64,000 bases of DNA from DATAOG01 sp963840925 (GTDB lineage Bacteria > Pseudomonadota > Alphaproteobacteria > Geminicoccales > Geminicoccaceae). The stretch spans positions 186,001 to 250,000 of the forward strand of contig CAWJAY010000027.1 in NCBI GenBank assembly GCA_963840925.1, written 5' to 3'. The translations under genes and the position numbers were made by a program. Shown here one piece after another: positions 18,240-27,072 of the stretch. Numbering within the stretch: position 1 is the first letter of the stretch; the number at the start of each line of letters is the position of its first letter. The notes beneath the pieces are model-generated. The model searched no databases, was not told the DNA's origin, and worked only from the letters and a program-made list of their open reading frames with translations.

Positions 18240-19741
18240 CTACCGAGAGGTCCGCCTGGGCTGCCGGTAGATTGACGAAATTCCCGCAGCGCGACGCGCC
18301 CGAACGGCAGCAGCGGCAACAGGGCCAGCCCATAGGCGACCAGCGCGATGACCGTACCCGGCCCCCCGGCAGGTATCAGGTGGCCGAGAGCGCCGACCAC
18401 GCCGGCGCACCACACGAGGGGCAAGAGCGTTCGCGCGAGCAGGGTCGGCCACTCGCGCAGCCCCGACCCGCGCGCCGCCGCGACCACGATCGTCGAGGCG
18501 TAGACGGCCCGGCCCGCGAGCGTCGCGGCAGCGAGGCCCTCCAGGCCGAGACCGCCGGCCAGGGCGGCGACGGCGAGCGCCAGGTTGAGCACGAGGGCGC
18601 CCGCGGTCAGCAGCGGCAGCAGCCATTGCCGGTTGGCTGCGACGACCCCGAGCATGGCGAGGTTGGCGATGCCCGCGACCACGCCGGTGAACAGGAAGAT
18701 CCGGGCGGCGGGGATCGCGTCCTGGTATTCCGGGACGAAGTAGCGCACGGCCGGATCGAGCACCAGGGCAAGGCCGCCGAGAACGGGCGCGAAAACCCAG
18801 GCATACGGCACCAGCGTTCCGCGCAGGTGGCTCACGATCGCCAACCGGGCGCCGCGCGACCTGGCTTGACGGTAGACCTCCGGGAAGACCTGGGTGCGTA
18901 GAACAAGGCCGACCGTCGCCCCGAGGCTCGAGAGGGCGACTGCGAACGCGTAGTAGCCGAGCGCCTCGGCGCCGCCGAACGTGGCGACGGCGAGCTGGTC
19001 GATGGTCGCGAGGCCGGTCACCAGCAGGAAGGTCAGGCCGACCGGGAAGCCCGTGTGCAGCAGGCTGCGCAGGCGCGGCAGCGACAGCGATAGGCGCACC
19101 GGCACCCGGCCGCGCAGGCAGAGGAGAGCGGCGGCGCTGGCGAGCACGAACCCGACGAGGGCGCCTTTCAGGCCCCACACGTAGGCCAACGCGACCACCA
19201 GCACGATCTGGAGGACGGCGTTGATCAGCTCGTACAGCGCGAGGCGCCAGAGTTCCGAGGTCGCCCGCAGGTATGTGGCGCCGTAGCTCCAGAGGCGGTC
19301 GAACAGGAGACCGCCGGCGATGCCGGCCAGCGCAGGGCTGAGCCAGTGGTCGGGCCGCATGCCGGCGACGACCGCGGCAACCAGCGACAGGGCGCCGAAC
19401 ACCAGCAGCAGGAAGCCCAGCGCGGTCGCGGCGCTCTCGGCCCGCACCGTCGCCGGGTCCATCCCGGCGGCAGCGGGCGGAGCGCTCGCCTCGAGTTCGA
19501 GGCCGCGCAGCAGACCGAGCCCGGCGGAGCCGCAATAGTGCATCGTGAGCCTGAACAAGGCCCAGACGCCGAAGACCTCCGGCCCCAGGATCGCTGCCAG
19601 CACGACGCCCCGCAGCCCCAGCAGCGCTTCGGCCAGCATCCGGCTCGCGCCGTAGGTGGCAAAGCCGCGCAGGCGGCCGGCAATGCCGGCGGCCGCCGTC
19701 CCGGAGCGCGCGCTTCCAGGAGGCTTGGTCTTTCTGGCCAT
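18240..19741 (-). CDS. polysaccharide flippase (MOP superfamily), convergent end unclear
   Basis: About 500 residues with 12-14 hydrophobic helices, from an ATG at 19741 (MARKTKPPGSARSG). Sequence such as LRGVVLAAILGPEVFGVWAL, YCGSAGLGLLRGLELEASAP and LHTGFPVGLTFLLVTGLATI is typical of Wzx-like lipid-linked oligosaccharide flippases. It is a clear paralogue of the flippase at 22833-24359 (LRG-V-GPE-FG-WA-FRL-M-Y). The family-like part ends near LREFRQSTGS. The frame as written has no stop there and continues antisense to the glycosyltransferase as far as 17153, while an adjacent frame stops at 18240. An indel at the convergent junction is likely. Confidence 0.75.
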
Positions 19742-19791
19742 CGAAGGTTCCGGCAACCTGCCTGTCCCGCGGGCGGGGCGGTGGCGCGGGC

Positions 19792-21059
19792 TCAGCCGTG
19801 CCGGTCGGGGACCCTGCCTCCGTTCGCGCTCGCCTCGGATCTCACGATCCGGAACTTGCCGCTCGGTTCGGGCGCAATCTCCTCGACCACGCGGACCTCG
19901 GCGATCAGCCCATGCAGGACGGGCCGGAGCCGCTCCTGGATCTGCCGGCGGCTGGCGTCGTCGAAGTCGCGGCGCGGCACGACCAGCACCTCCAGCCGCT
20001 CGAGCGTGCGTTGGACGATCTGGTACTGGGCCATCCCCGCGACGTCCTCGATCGCGCAGGTGAGGTTGTAGGGCGCCACCATCGTGCCGTCCTCGAGGGC
20101 GATGTAATCAACGCTGCGCCCGAGCGTCGGGCGGGCGAGCGGCAGGCCGCGCCCGCAACTGCAGGCCCGTTCGAGAATCCGCCGGTATCACCGATCTGAT
20201 AGCGTACCAGCGGCATCGCGCGGTTGTAGAGACACGTCACCAGCAGCTCGCCCCGCCGGGCATGATCCCCCGGACGGCATGGGGCGGCCTCCAGCAGCAG
20301 CCAGTCAGCGTTGACGTGGTAGCCCTCTCGCCGGGGGCATTCCCACGCGATCTCCTTGACCTCGGTGCAGCCGTAGACATCGAGTACGGCGGCGCCGAAG
20401 CCGGCTTCGATCTCCGCCCGTGTCGCCGCGTCCAGCATCTCGCCGGAGGTGAACACGTGGCGTGGGTGCAGGCTGTTCGCCGCGGCCCGCGCCAAGCGCA
20501 GCAGATAGCCTGGAAAGCCATAGAGCACCGAGGGCGCGAATGCGCGCAACTCCGGCAGCACCTCGTCGATCGGGCGGTGGATCGAGAACGAGCGCACCCG
20601 TCGAAGCGGCGCCGAGGCGCGCGCTGACTGCTCCTCCTGCATCAGCGCGACGCGGTCCCACGGCCGAACGCCGCAGGCAAGCCGAGCTCGGAGCTTCAGC
20701 AGATGCTTGCCCATCAGCCAGGCCTCAGGATCGAAGTAGGACGTCGTCCGCCGGCCGGTCGAGCCCGAGGTTAGCTGCTGCCTGATGCGCGCCCGGTCGA
20801 ACCCCCGGGCTATCAGGTTCTCGGCATCCCTCAGGTCTTCTCTGGTCGTGACCGGGAGCATGCCGAAGTCGTCGGGCGAGCGGATGTCGTCGGGCGTCAG
20901 GCCGAGCTCGAGGAAGCGGCGGCGATAGAACGGCGATTGGCCGAACGCATGCCGCAGCGTCGCCTGAAGCCGTTGCCACTGCAGACGTTCGATCGTTGCC
21001 GCGGGCAGCCATTGTTGCCGGGCCAGACGCCGGTAACGCACGACACCAGTGAGCAGCAT
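19792..21059 (-). CDS. CapK/PaaK-like adenylate-forming ligase, one frameshift
   Basis: Phenylacetate-CoA-ligase-like protein of the kind found in capsule loci. It starts MLLTGVVRYRRLARQQWL at 21059 and has the family opening LRHAFGQSPFYRRRF. The phosphate-binding loop is QQLTSGSTGRRTTSYFD, then the adenylate motif VLDVYGCTEVKEIAWECP and LYNRAMPLVRYQIGD. Near 20150-20190 the frame shifts to MVAPYNLTCAIEDVAGMAQY and the C-terminal lid RLEVLVVPRRDFDD ... EPSGKFRIVRSEA. The restored length is about 420 residues, right for the family. It lies upstream of, and on the same strand as, a flippase. Its substrate in glycan loci is usually unknown. Confidence 0.8.
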
Positions 21060-21228
21060 TGTCCGGTTTGGTTCTCGTTGCCGCGCGCGCTCGCCATTGT
21101 GACCCAAGACTTCACGCAACGGCCTGTAGAACGGCCAGTTTGCGCCTGCCGCGGGGCGGTAGCAAGCGCTACCATCCGCGTTGGACCGCGCCGTTGCCGC
21201 GCTCTCTGCGCGGCCCGGCTGACGGATC

Positions 21229-21585
21229 TCACAGCGAGGCCCGGCTGCGCCGATCGAAAAGTTTGCCGGGCGCCAGCTCGATTCCAAGAATGTTCGGAAA
21301 ACCGCGATAGAGCATCGGGACCGCGCCGAGGCCAAGGGCAGCCGCGCGCTGTCAGGCCAAGCCGGGAGTCAGGGCCGCCAGGCACCGCCACCACCACACC
21401 ATCGCCCACCAGGGTCGTCAGCCCCAGCAGCGCACCGAGCGCCCCGGCCTCCTCTCGACCGACGGTCGTCCCGGCGATGCACAACCTCGGCTCGGACACG
21501 ACGACGCCCGCCGGGTCCGTAGCGAGGTTCGCGGCGCTGTCCCGAGCGCGCCCCCGCGCCGCGAGCCGGCCTGTTCGCGCCTAAT
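21229..21585 (-). pseudogene. unassigned protein fragment upstream of the CapK-like gene
   Basis: A minus-strand frame reads SEPRLCIAGTTVGREEAGAL and LLGLTTLVGDGVVVAVPGGP, then in a second frame GAVPMLYRGFPNILGIELAP and GKLFDRRSRASL with a stop at 21229-21231. The composition is protein-like and the two frames join naturally, so it is probably the 3' part of a real gene with one indel. I do not recognise the family, and no clear start is seen. Confidence 0.3.
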
Positions 21586-21633
21586 CGCGGCTGGTCTTTC
21601 GCCCCCGGCTAAAAGAGGTTGCCGTCCTCATCA

Positions 21634-21909
21634 TCATTCATCATCATCGTCATCGTCATCGCCGTCACCGCGCTTCCAGACGGGATCGCCGAGGTCGACA
21701 TCGTCCTCGTCGGTCAGCACGCCGGCGGCGCCACCGGCCGCGCCGCCCAGGATCGCGCCCGTCACGGGGCTGCCGCCGGTGACCGCCGAAGTCGCCGCCC
21801 CGGCCGCCGCGCCAATCCCGGCGCCGCTCAGGCCGCGGTCAGTTTTGGTGCTGCCGCAGGCGGCGAGCAGCAGCCCGAGGATCGCCAAAGTCAAAGCCTG
21901 ACGTAACAT
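21634..21909 (-). CDS. glycine-zipper lipoprotein with poly-Asp tail
   Basis: 91 residues from an ATG at 21909. A signal peptide ends in the lipobox LAILGLLLAACGS (acylated Cys), so the protein should be a membrane lipoprotein. A glycine/alanine zipper follows (GAGIGAAAGAATSAVTGG, GAILGGAAGGAAGVLTD), as in SlyB/OmpA-linked outer-membrane lipoproteins. It ends with a run of seven Asp encoded by GAT/GAC triplets and three consecutive TGA codons. Those stops exist only because one extra base interrupts the GAT repeat; removing it extends the tail to DEDGNLF with a TAG at 21609-21611. AGGAGG-like sequence lies upstream of the start. Confidence 0.8.
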   Translation of the reverse strand: MLRQALTLAILGLLLAACGSTKTDRGLSGAGIGAAAGAATSAVTGGSPVTGAILGGAAGGAAGVLTDEDDVDLGDPVWKRGDGDDDDDDDE

Positions 21910-21978
21910 AGGTGGTTTTCCTCCTTGGAACGGGTTGGCCGATAACGGTGCGGGCGTCGGCCGGTTCCGCCGGTCGGC

Positions 21979-22485
21979 TCAGCTGCCGGCGACCGACAGT
22001 GGCGGCAGCGCGTCGAGCACCAGGCGCTCGAGTTCCCCGTTGGGCTGGCAGATCGTGCCGGAGCTGAAGGTGCCGCTCTCGCCGCTGCGAAAGCGGATGC
22101 TTTCGCGATGCAGCGCCTCGTCCGCGACTTCCGGGGTGACGGTCTTGGTCAGCCCGTAGCGGCTTTGGGTTCGCACCATCGCGCCCGCTCGATCCGAGGT
22201 CACCTGTACGGTCATTCGGGCGTCGAGTTCGAGGTCCCGCTTGACCGCGACCAGCTCACCCTGCCAGCGCCGGACGAAGGTCGCCGTCGCCGCCGCGGCC
22301 GGCGTCCGCCCGACCTCGCGCCGGTTGTGCGCGACGATCCAGCCGCAGTCGACGTAGGGCTGAGGATCACCCCGGTAGCGCACGACCATCTCGCCCCCCG
22401 CTTCGTCGGCGTCACTGATCGCCAGACCCTGCTGCTGGAGACGATCGAGGATGTTGCCCCACACCAGCCAGGGCTGTTGCAGCAC
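21979..22485 (-). CDS. hypothetical envelope protein (BamC-like N-terminal pattern)
   Basis: A 168-residue reading, soluble in character. The region RYRGDPQPYVDCGWIVAHN resembles proteobacterial lipoproteins that carry a conserved D-C-G near a GDP-type motif, and the rest is beta-rich. A signal peptide is expected, but sequence upstream of 22485 is in another frame and gives no clean start, so the N-terminus may be lost to an indel. The function is unknown; an outer-membrane-assembly role is only a guess. Confidence 0.4.
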   Translation of the reverse strand: MLQQPWLVWGNILDRLQQQGLAISDADEAGGEMVVRYRGDPQPYVDCGWIVAHNRREVGRTPAAAATATFVRRWQGELVAVKRDLELDARMTVQVTSDRAGAMVRTQSRYGLTKTVTPEVADEALHRESIRFRSGESGTFSSGTICQPNGELERLVLDALPPLSVAGS

Positions 22486-22832
22486 GAGCGCGCTGTGCCA
22501 TCGCTACTCGACTGCGCATCCCGGAGCCCTCCTGCCCACGCCAACGCGAGCGCCGGAGACCGGGTTCCGCAGAATGAGCGCGCGGGTGGTCACCGCTGCC
22601 GCCGATCGGGAAACGTTGCCGCACTCTGCCCCATCCGCTCTAGTGAGACGGCGTTCATGCCCGCGGCGGCGCCAGGCGGGGACGACCGGAGCACGACCAT
22701 GAAACCTCGCGTCCCCACCCACACCACCCGATTCGCGACCTCGCCGGAAGCTTGGGCCCATGCCTACTCGGCTCGCCCGCTGGTCGGAGCGCGACGGTCC
22801 AGGCTGTGCGGACCGCGGGGCTGAGCGCCAGC
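22486..22832. other. intergenic region between divergent genes
   Basis: About 350 bases before the second flippase gene. It may include the lost N-terminus of the minus-strand envelope protein. I see no operator or RNA. Confidence 0.3.
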
Positions 22833-24359
22833 ATGTCTGAGCGGTCGACCCCTGCTGGCCCGACCGGTCGCGCCCGGCCGACCTGGTTCTTGGACGGTCT
22901 GGCGAACTTCTTTGTCGTCGGTCTCGGGCGCGGCTTGGCCGAAGTGCTGCTCGCGCTGCGCGGGTTCGTGATCGCTGGCTTGGTCGGCCCCGAACTGTTC
23001 GGCATCTGGGCTGCGTTCAGGCTCGCCATGCAGTACGCTGCGATCGCCGACACCGGCGTCCTGAGGGGCGTGGAGATTCAGGTCGCCCGCGCCTCGGGTT
23101 CGATGCCGGCGAACGAGCCGGCCTCGACCTGGGGCCGCGCCGCGCTCGGCTACATCCTGGTCGTGGTCGGGCTGCTCTCGCTGGTCGCCGCGCTCGGCGC
23201 GGTGCTCGCGGGCCAGAGCTCGATCGGGCTGGTTTGCGCCGGCCTGGCCATGGGCCTGCTGGCCAACCGGGTCTGGATGTACGGCATCACCTATCTGCGC
23301 GCAGGCGGCAACCTGCGCCGGTCCCAGGCGATGCTGGTGGCGCACGCGGCGCTGCAGCTGGCGCTCACGGGCATGCTGGCGGCGATCTGGGGGCTCGCCG
23401 GGGCCATGGTCGGATCGGCGCTCGCCGGCCTTGCCGGCGTCGTCCTGCTGCTGCGCGCGGTGCCGTTCCGGCCGTCGCTGTCGCTTGCGCGGGTGCGCGC
23501 GCTGCTCCGTACGGGGTTTCCGCTCGGGCTCGCGCTGATGCTGACCACCGGGCTCGTCACCGTCGATCAGATCATGGTCGGCGCGCTCGGCGGCGCGACC
23601 CAACTCGGCCACTATGCCTTGGCCGTCTCGCTCGCCGGTCTCGGCGGGTCGGTCGCCTCGGTCGTCTGGACGGTGATCTTCCCCGACCTCTACCGGCAGA
23701 GCCGGGTCGAGGGCGTGGCGCCGACCGTCCGCGCCCACCTCGCGACGACGCTGCTGCCGTTCGTGCGCCTGCTGTCGCCCTTGCTCGGGTTGCTGGCGCT
23801 CGGCTTCGGGCCGCTCGTGATCCTTGCTTTGCCGCACTACGAGCCGGCCCTGCCCGCGCTGCGCATCTTCATCTTCACCGGCGTCACGGCCGGTGTGGTG
23901 ATGCTCGGCAGCCTGGGGGTCGCCGCGGCCGGGGAGCAGCGGCAGCTGCCGATGCTGACTGCGGTCGCGGGCGCGCTCAGCGTCGGATTGTCGAGCCTGG
24001 CGCTGGTCTATGGCTTCGGCATCGAAGGGGTTGCCGCCGGCGCGCTGATCAGCCGTTGCGCGCTGAGCGGCGCGATCCTGCTGATGCTGGCCGCGGCGGC
24101 CGAACTGGAGTTGCGCGCCAAGCTGCTCCTCGAGTTCCTGTTTCCGATTGGCTGGTGTGCGCTCGCGGTCGCCGTGATCGGCCATCTCTTCCCCGGCGCC
24201 GACCTCCGCTCGGTCGGCCTGTCGTTCGGGCTCTACCTGCTGGCGCTGGCCCCGGTGGTGCCCGGGGCGGTCAGCGACCTGCGGCGGCTCTGGCGCGCGG
24301 CGCGGGCCGCTCCGAGCGCACAGCCGAGCCGGGTGGACTTGCCGCCCCCCGGCCAGTAG
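22833..24359 (+). CDS. polysaccharide flippase (MOP superfamily)
   Basis: 508 residues from ATG 22833 (MSERSTPAGPTGRARPTWFL), chosen because the hydrophobic protein begins just after it. It has twelve to fourteen predicted helices, with blocks LRGFVIAGLVGPELFGIWAA, AIADTGVLRGVEIQVARA, LRTGFPLGLALMLTTGLVTV and ALRIFIFTGVTAGVVMLGSL. It is a paralogue of the minus-strand flippase at 18240-19741. It should translocate a lipid-linked glycan across the inner membrane and is the first gene of a plus-strand run of glycan genes. The frame is intact. Confidence 0.85.
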   Translation: MSERSTPAGPTGRARPTWFLDGLANFFVVGLGRGLAEVLLALRGFVIAGLVGPELFGIWAAFRLAMQYAAIADTGVLRGVEIQVARASGSMPANEPASTWGRAALGYILVVVGLLSLVAALGAVLAGQSSIGLVCAGLAMGLLANRVWMYGITYLRAGGNLRRSQAMLVAHAALQLALTGMLAAIWGLAGAMVGSALAGLAGVVLLLRAVPFRPSLSLARVRALLRTGFPLGLALMLTTGLVTVDQIMVGALGGATQLGHYALAVSLAGLGGSVASVVWTVIFPDLYRQSRVEGVAPTVRAHLATTLLPFVRLLSPLLGLLALGFGPLVILALPHYEPALPALRIFIFTGVTAGVVMLGSLGVAAAGEQRQLPMLTAVAGALSVGLSSLALVYGFGIEGVAAGALISRCALSGAILLMLAAAAELELRAKLLLEFLFPIGWCALAVAVIGHLFPGADLRSVGLSFGLYLLALAPVVPGAVSDLRRLWRAARAAPSAQPSRVDLPPPGQ

Positions 24360-24469
24360 GAAGGACTCAAGCTGGTCGGCGTCTCGGCGACAGCGGCGCC
24401 GAGCGTGCTCACCTGATGTCCAGGCCGGGTCCGGCACGGGAACGAACGGGCTGGCCGCAAGAGGTCAAG

Positions 24470-26035
24470 ATGGCACACCGAATCCTGGTGATCGCGCTGG
24501 CCGAGGCGACGCTGGATTTGATCAGGCCTTGGGCGTCGGCCGGCCGCTTGCCGGCGATGCGCCGGCTGATGGCGGATGGCGCCTGGGGCCGGCTGCGCTC
24601 GCAGACCCCGATGATGACCCCGCAGATGTGGGGCACGATCGTCACCGGTCGCACGCCCGGCCATCACGGCGCGTTCGACTTCTGGCAGCGCGGCCGGGAC
24701 GGCCGCTTTCGCGAGATCAACGGCGCCGATCTGCAGGCGCCGCCGATCTGGCAGCGGCTGAGCGAGCGCAAGATCCCCTGCGGGATCCTCAACCTCCCGT
24801 TCACCTACCCGCCGGCCCGGATCGAGGGCTTCATGATCGCCGGCGAGGATGCCCCAGGCGCGCATCCCTCGATCGCGTCCCCGGCCGGCCTGTATCAGGA
24901 GATCACGAGCCGGTTCGGCCGCTACCGCCTCAAGGACATCTTCCCGGGTGGCCGCCAGAAGTCCGACTACCTCGGCCTGATCGAGGAGGACGTGGCCAAG
25001 CAGACCGAGGTCTTCGAGTTCCTGCTGACCAACAAGCCCTGGCGCTTCGGCGTCGTGTTCTTCAGCGCGACCGCGATCGCCCAGCATTACTTCTGGGCCG
25101 ACATGGCGGCCGACGACCCGCGCGATCCCTATCGGGAGATCGTCGCCAACGCCTATCAGGCGGTCGACCGTGCGATTGAGCGTCTGTGCCGGGTCGCCGG
25201 TCCCGAGACGCTGATCTTCCTGATCTCGGAGTGCGGGGCGGGCCCGCTGCGCTCGGGCGTGCAGGTCAACACGTTGCTCGAGCAGCATGGGTTCCTCCGG
25301 CGCAAGCGGCGGCGAACCCTCAGCGGCTCCCGGCGCATGGTCGCCAGCACGCGCAAGAACACCCAGGCGGCACTCCAGCGCTGGTTGCCCGATGCGCTCT
25401 ACTACCGGGTCAACCACGGCCTCAAGGGCGCCAAGGCGCTGGCTCAGTCCTTCCTCGCCGGCTCGGACATCGACTGGAGCCGCACCCAGGCGTTTTCTCG
25501 CGGCAAGGAGGGCACCGTCTTCATCAATCTAAAAGGGCGGGACCCGCACGGCAGCGTCGAGCCGGGAGCGCCGTACGAGGCGGTACGCGAACGGCTGATC
25601 GAGTGCTTCGCGGCGCTGCGCGACCCGGCAACCGGCGAGCCCGCCGTCGAGCGGGTCTATCGGGCCGAGGAGCTCTATCAGGGCCCGATGCTCGGCTCGG
25701 CCCCCGACCTCGTGATCGCCTGGCGCGACGATGCCTACATGCCGACCGAGGACGACCAGAACCTCGATTCGGTCTTCGTCCCGCGCTGGCGTGAGTACAT
25801 GAACTGGCCGACCAGCGGCAGCCACCGCCGCGACGGCGTGCTGGTCGCGCACGGTCCGGGCGTCAGGCGCGGCGCGACCGTCGAGGGCGGCCGGATCGTC
25901 GACCTGGCGCCGACCTGGCTGCACGGCCTGGGTCTGCCGGTCCCGGCGGAGCTCGAAGGGCGCGTGCTGGCCGAGCTGTTCGAGCCGGGCAATGCCCGCA
26001 GCGAGCCGGCGTTGGCGGCAGGCGGCGTCGGGTGA
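24470..26035 (+). CDS. alkaline-phosphatase-superfamily phosphodiesterase/phosphotransferase
   Basis: 521 residues. The N-terminal RILVIALAEATLDLIRPW and LPAMRRLMADGAWGRL, then MTPQMWGTIVTGRTPGHHG, give the type I phosphodiesterase/nucleotide pyrophosphatase signature, with Thr of the MTPQMW segment as the likely nucleophile. Metal ligands are expected around SATAIAQHYFWAD and in NWPTSGSHRRDGVLVAHGPG. No signal peptide is visible, so action is probably cytoplasmic or membrane-peripheral. The usual D-G-x-D opening is changed to A-E-A-T, so one expected metal-binding Asp may be absent and activity is uncertain. In glycan loci such enzymes may cleave or transfer phosphoesters. The stop overlaps the GTG of the next gene. 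Confidence 0.75.
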   Translation: MAHRILVIALAEATLDLIRPWASAGRLPAMRRLMADGAWGRLRSQTPMMTPQMWGTIVTGRTPGHHGAFDFWQRGRDGRFREINGADLQAPPIWQRLSERKIPCGILNLPFTYPPARIEGFMIAGEDAPGAHPSIASPAGLYQEITSRFGRYRLKDIFPGGRQKSDYLGLIEEDVAKQTEVFEFLLTNKPWRFGVVFFSATAIAQHYFWADMAADDPRDPYREIVANAYQAVDRAIERLCRVAGPETLIFLISECGAGPLRSGVQVNTLLEQHGFLRRKRRRTLSGSRRMVASTRKNTQAALQRWLPDALYYRVNHGLKGAKALAQSFLAGSDIDWSRTQAFSRGKEGTVFINLKGRDPHGSVEPGAPYEAVRERLIECFAALRDPATGEPAVERVYRAEELYQGPMLGSAPDLVIAWRDDAYMPTEDDQNLDSVFVPRWREYMNWPTSGSHRRDGVLVAHGPGVRRGATVEGGRIVDLAPTWLHGLGLPVPAELEGRVLAELFEPGNARSEPALAAGGVG

Positions 26036-27060
26036 ACTACCGCCGGCTCGGCAAGACCGATCTCGTCGTCTCGGCGCTCGGGCTCGGCTGCCAGTCGCTG
26101 GGCGGCGGCCTCTATCATCGCGACGATCGCGAATCCGAGCGCACGCTGCTCGACGCGGTCGCGGCCGGGATCACGTTCTTCGACGTTTCCGATCACCATA
26201 GCCTGGGCGCGACCGAGCGCCTGCTCGGGCGGGTTCTCAAAGGCGTCCGTGATCGGGTCGTGATCACGACCAAGGCAGGCTACGGCTATCATCCTGCGAC
26301 CCGGATCGCGCTGCAACTGCGGGGGCTGCTCCGGCCGGTGAGCCGCGCGCTCCGGCCGGCCAAACGCTCGCTGCACAAGATCCGCCTCGCCCAGGGCCGC
26401 TACGCGTTCCAGCCGGGCTACCTGATCAGCGCGGTCGAGCGCAGCCTGCACCGCCTGCAGACCGACTACCTCGACCTGTTCCAGCTCTACAAGCCGCCGG
26501 CCGCGCTGCTCCGCCGCGGCGATCTCTACGAGCCGCTCGAACGGCTGCGAACGCAGGGCAAGATCCGCCACTATGGCGTCGCGTGCCTCACGGTCGAGGA
26601 CGCCATGATCGCCCTCCAGCATGACGGCAACGCGAGCGTGCAGGTCGCGATCAACTTCCTCGAGCGGGCGGGCGTCGACGAGCTCCTTGCGCGCGCACGG
26701 CACCAGGAGGTCGGCGTCATCGCCCGCCACCCGCGCGCGATCGGCCTGCTCACCAACGGCCACGACGACCTGATGGGCGATGCGTCCGCCTACGAGGAGC
26801 AATATCAGTCCCGCGTCCGGATGGCGCATGCGCTCCGCGGCCTGATCCGCCCCGACCGGAGCCTCGCGCAGGCGGCGATCCAGTTCGTCCTCGCCATGGA
26901 CGGCGTGACCGTGGTCCTGCCGCGCGCGGTCAACCGCCGCGAGCTGCTCGAGAACCTGGGCAGCGCAACCGCGCCGCCGCTCACGGCCCAGGACATGGCG
27001 GCGCTCCAGGAGATCACCGGGGGCAGGCCGACGCTGCGTCCCGCCAGGGCCGCGGTCTAG
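26032..27060 (+). CDS. aldo/keto reductase homologue with swapped Tyr/His active-site residues
   Basis: 342 residues from a GTG overlapping the previous stop (GTGA). It has the TIM-barrel AKR opening MNYRRLGKTDLVVSALGLGC. The active-site Asp51 (FFDVSD) and Lys81 (ITTKAG) are present, but the catalytic Tyr position (56) is His in DVSDHHSLG, and the catalytic His position (153) is Tyr in LDLFQLYKPP. The tandem neighbour has the normal Y56/H153. A basic insert at about residues 90-125 is shared by both copies. As a reductase it is probably altered or inactive; a dehydratase-like or binding role is possible. It lies in a run of glycan genes. Confidence 0.8.
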   Translation: MNYRRLGKTDLVVSALGLGCQSLGGGLYHRDDRESERTLLDAVAAGITFFDVSDHHSLGATERLLGRVLKGVRDRVVITTKAGYGYHPATRIALQLRGLLRPVSRALRPAKRSLHKIRLAQGRYAFQPGYLISAVERSLHRLQTDYLDLFQLYKPPAALLRRGDLYEPLERLRTQGKIRHYGVACLTVEDAMIALQHDGNASVQVAINFLERAGVDELLARARHQEVGVIARHPRAIGLLTNGHDDLMGDASAYEEQYQSRVRMAHALRGLIRPDRSLAQAAIQFVLAMDGVTVVLPRAVNRRELLENLGSATAPPLTAQDMAALQEITGGRPTLRPARAAV

Positions 27061-27072
27061 TCGCCAGCGCCG

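Noticed and set aside
22764..24437. 557-residue minus-strand open frame opposite the flippase
   Set aside because: Hydrophilic, repetitive Gln/Arg/Glu sequence, typical of the antisense of a hydrophobic membrane protein.
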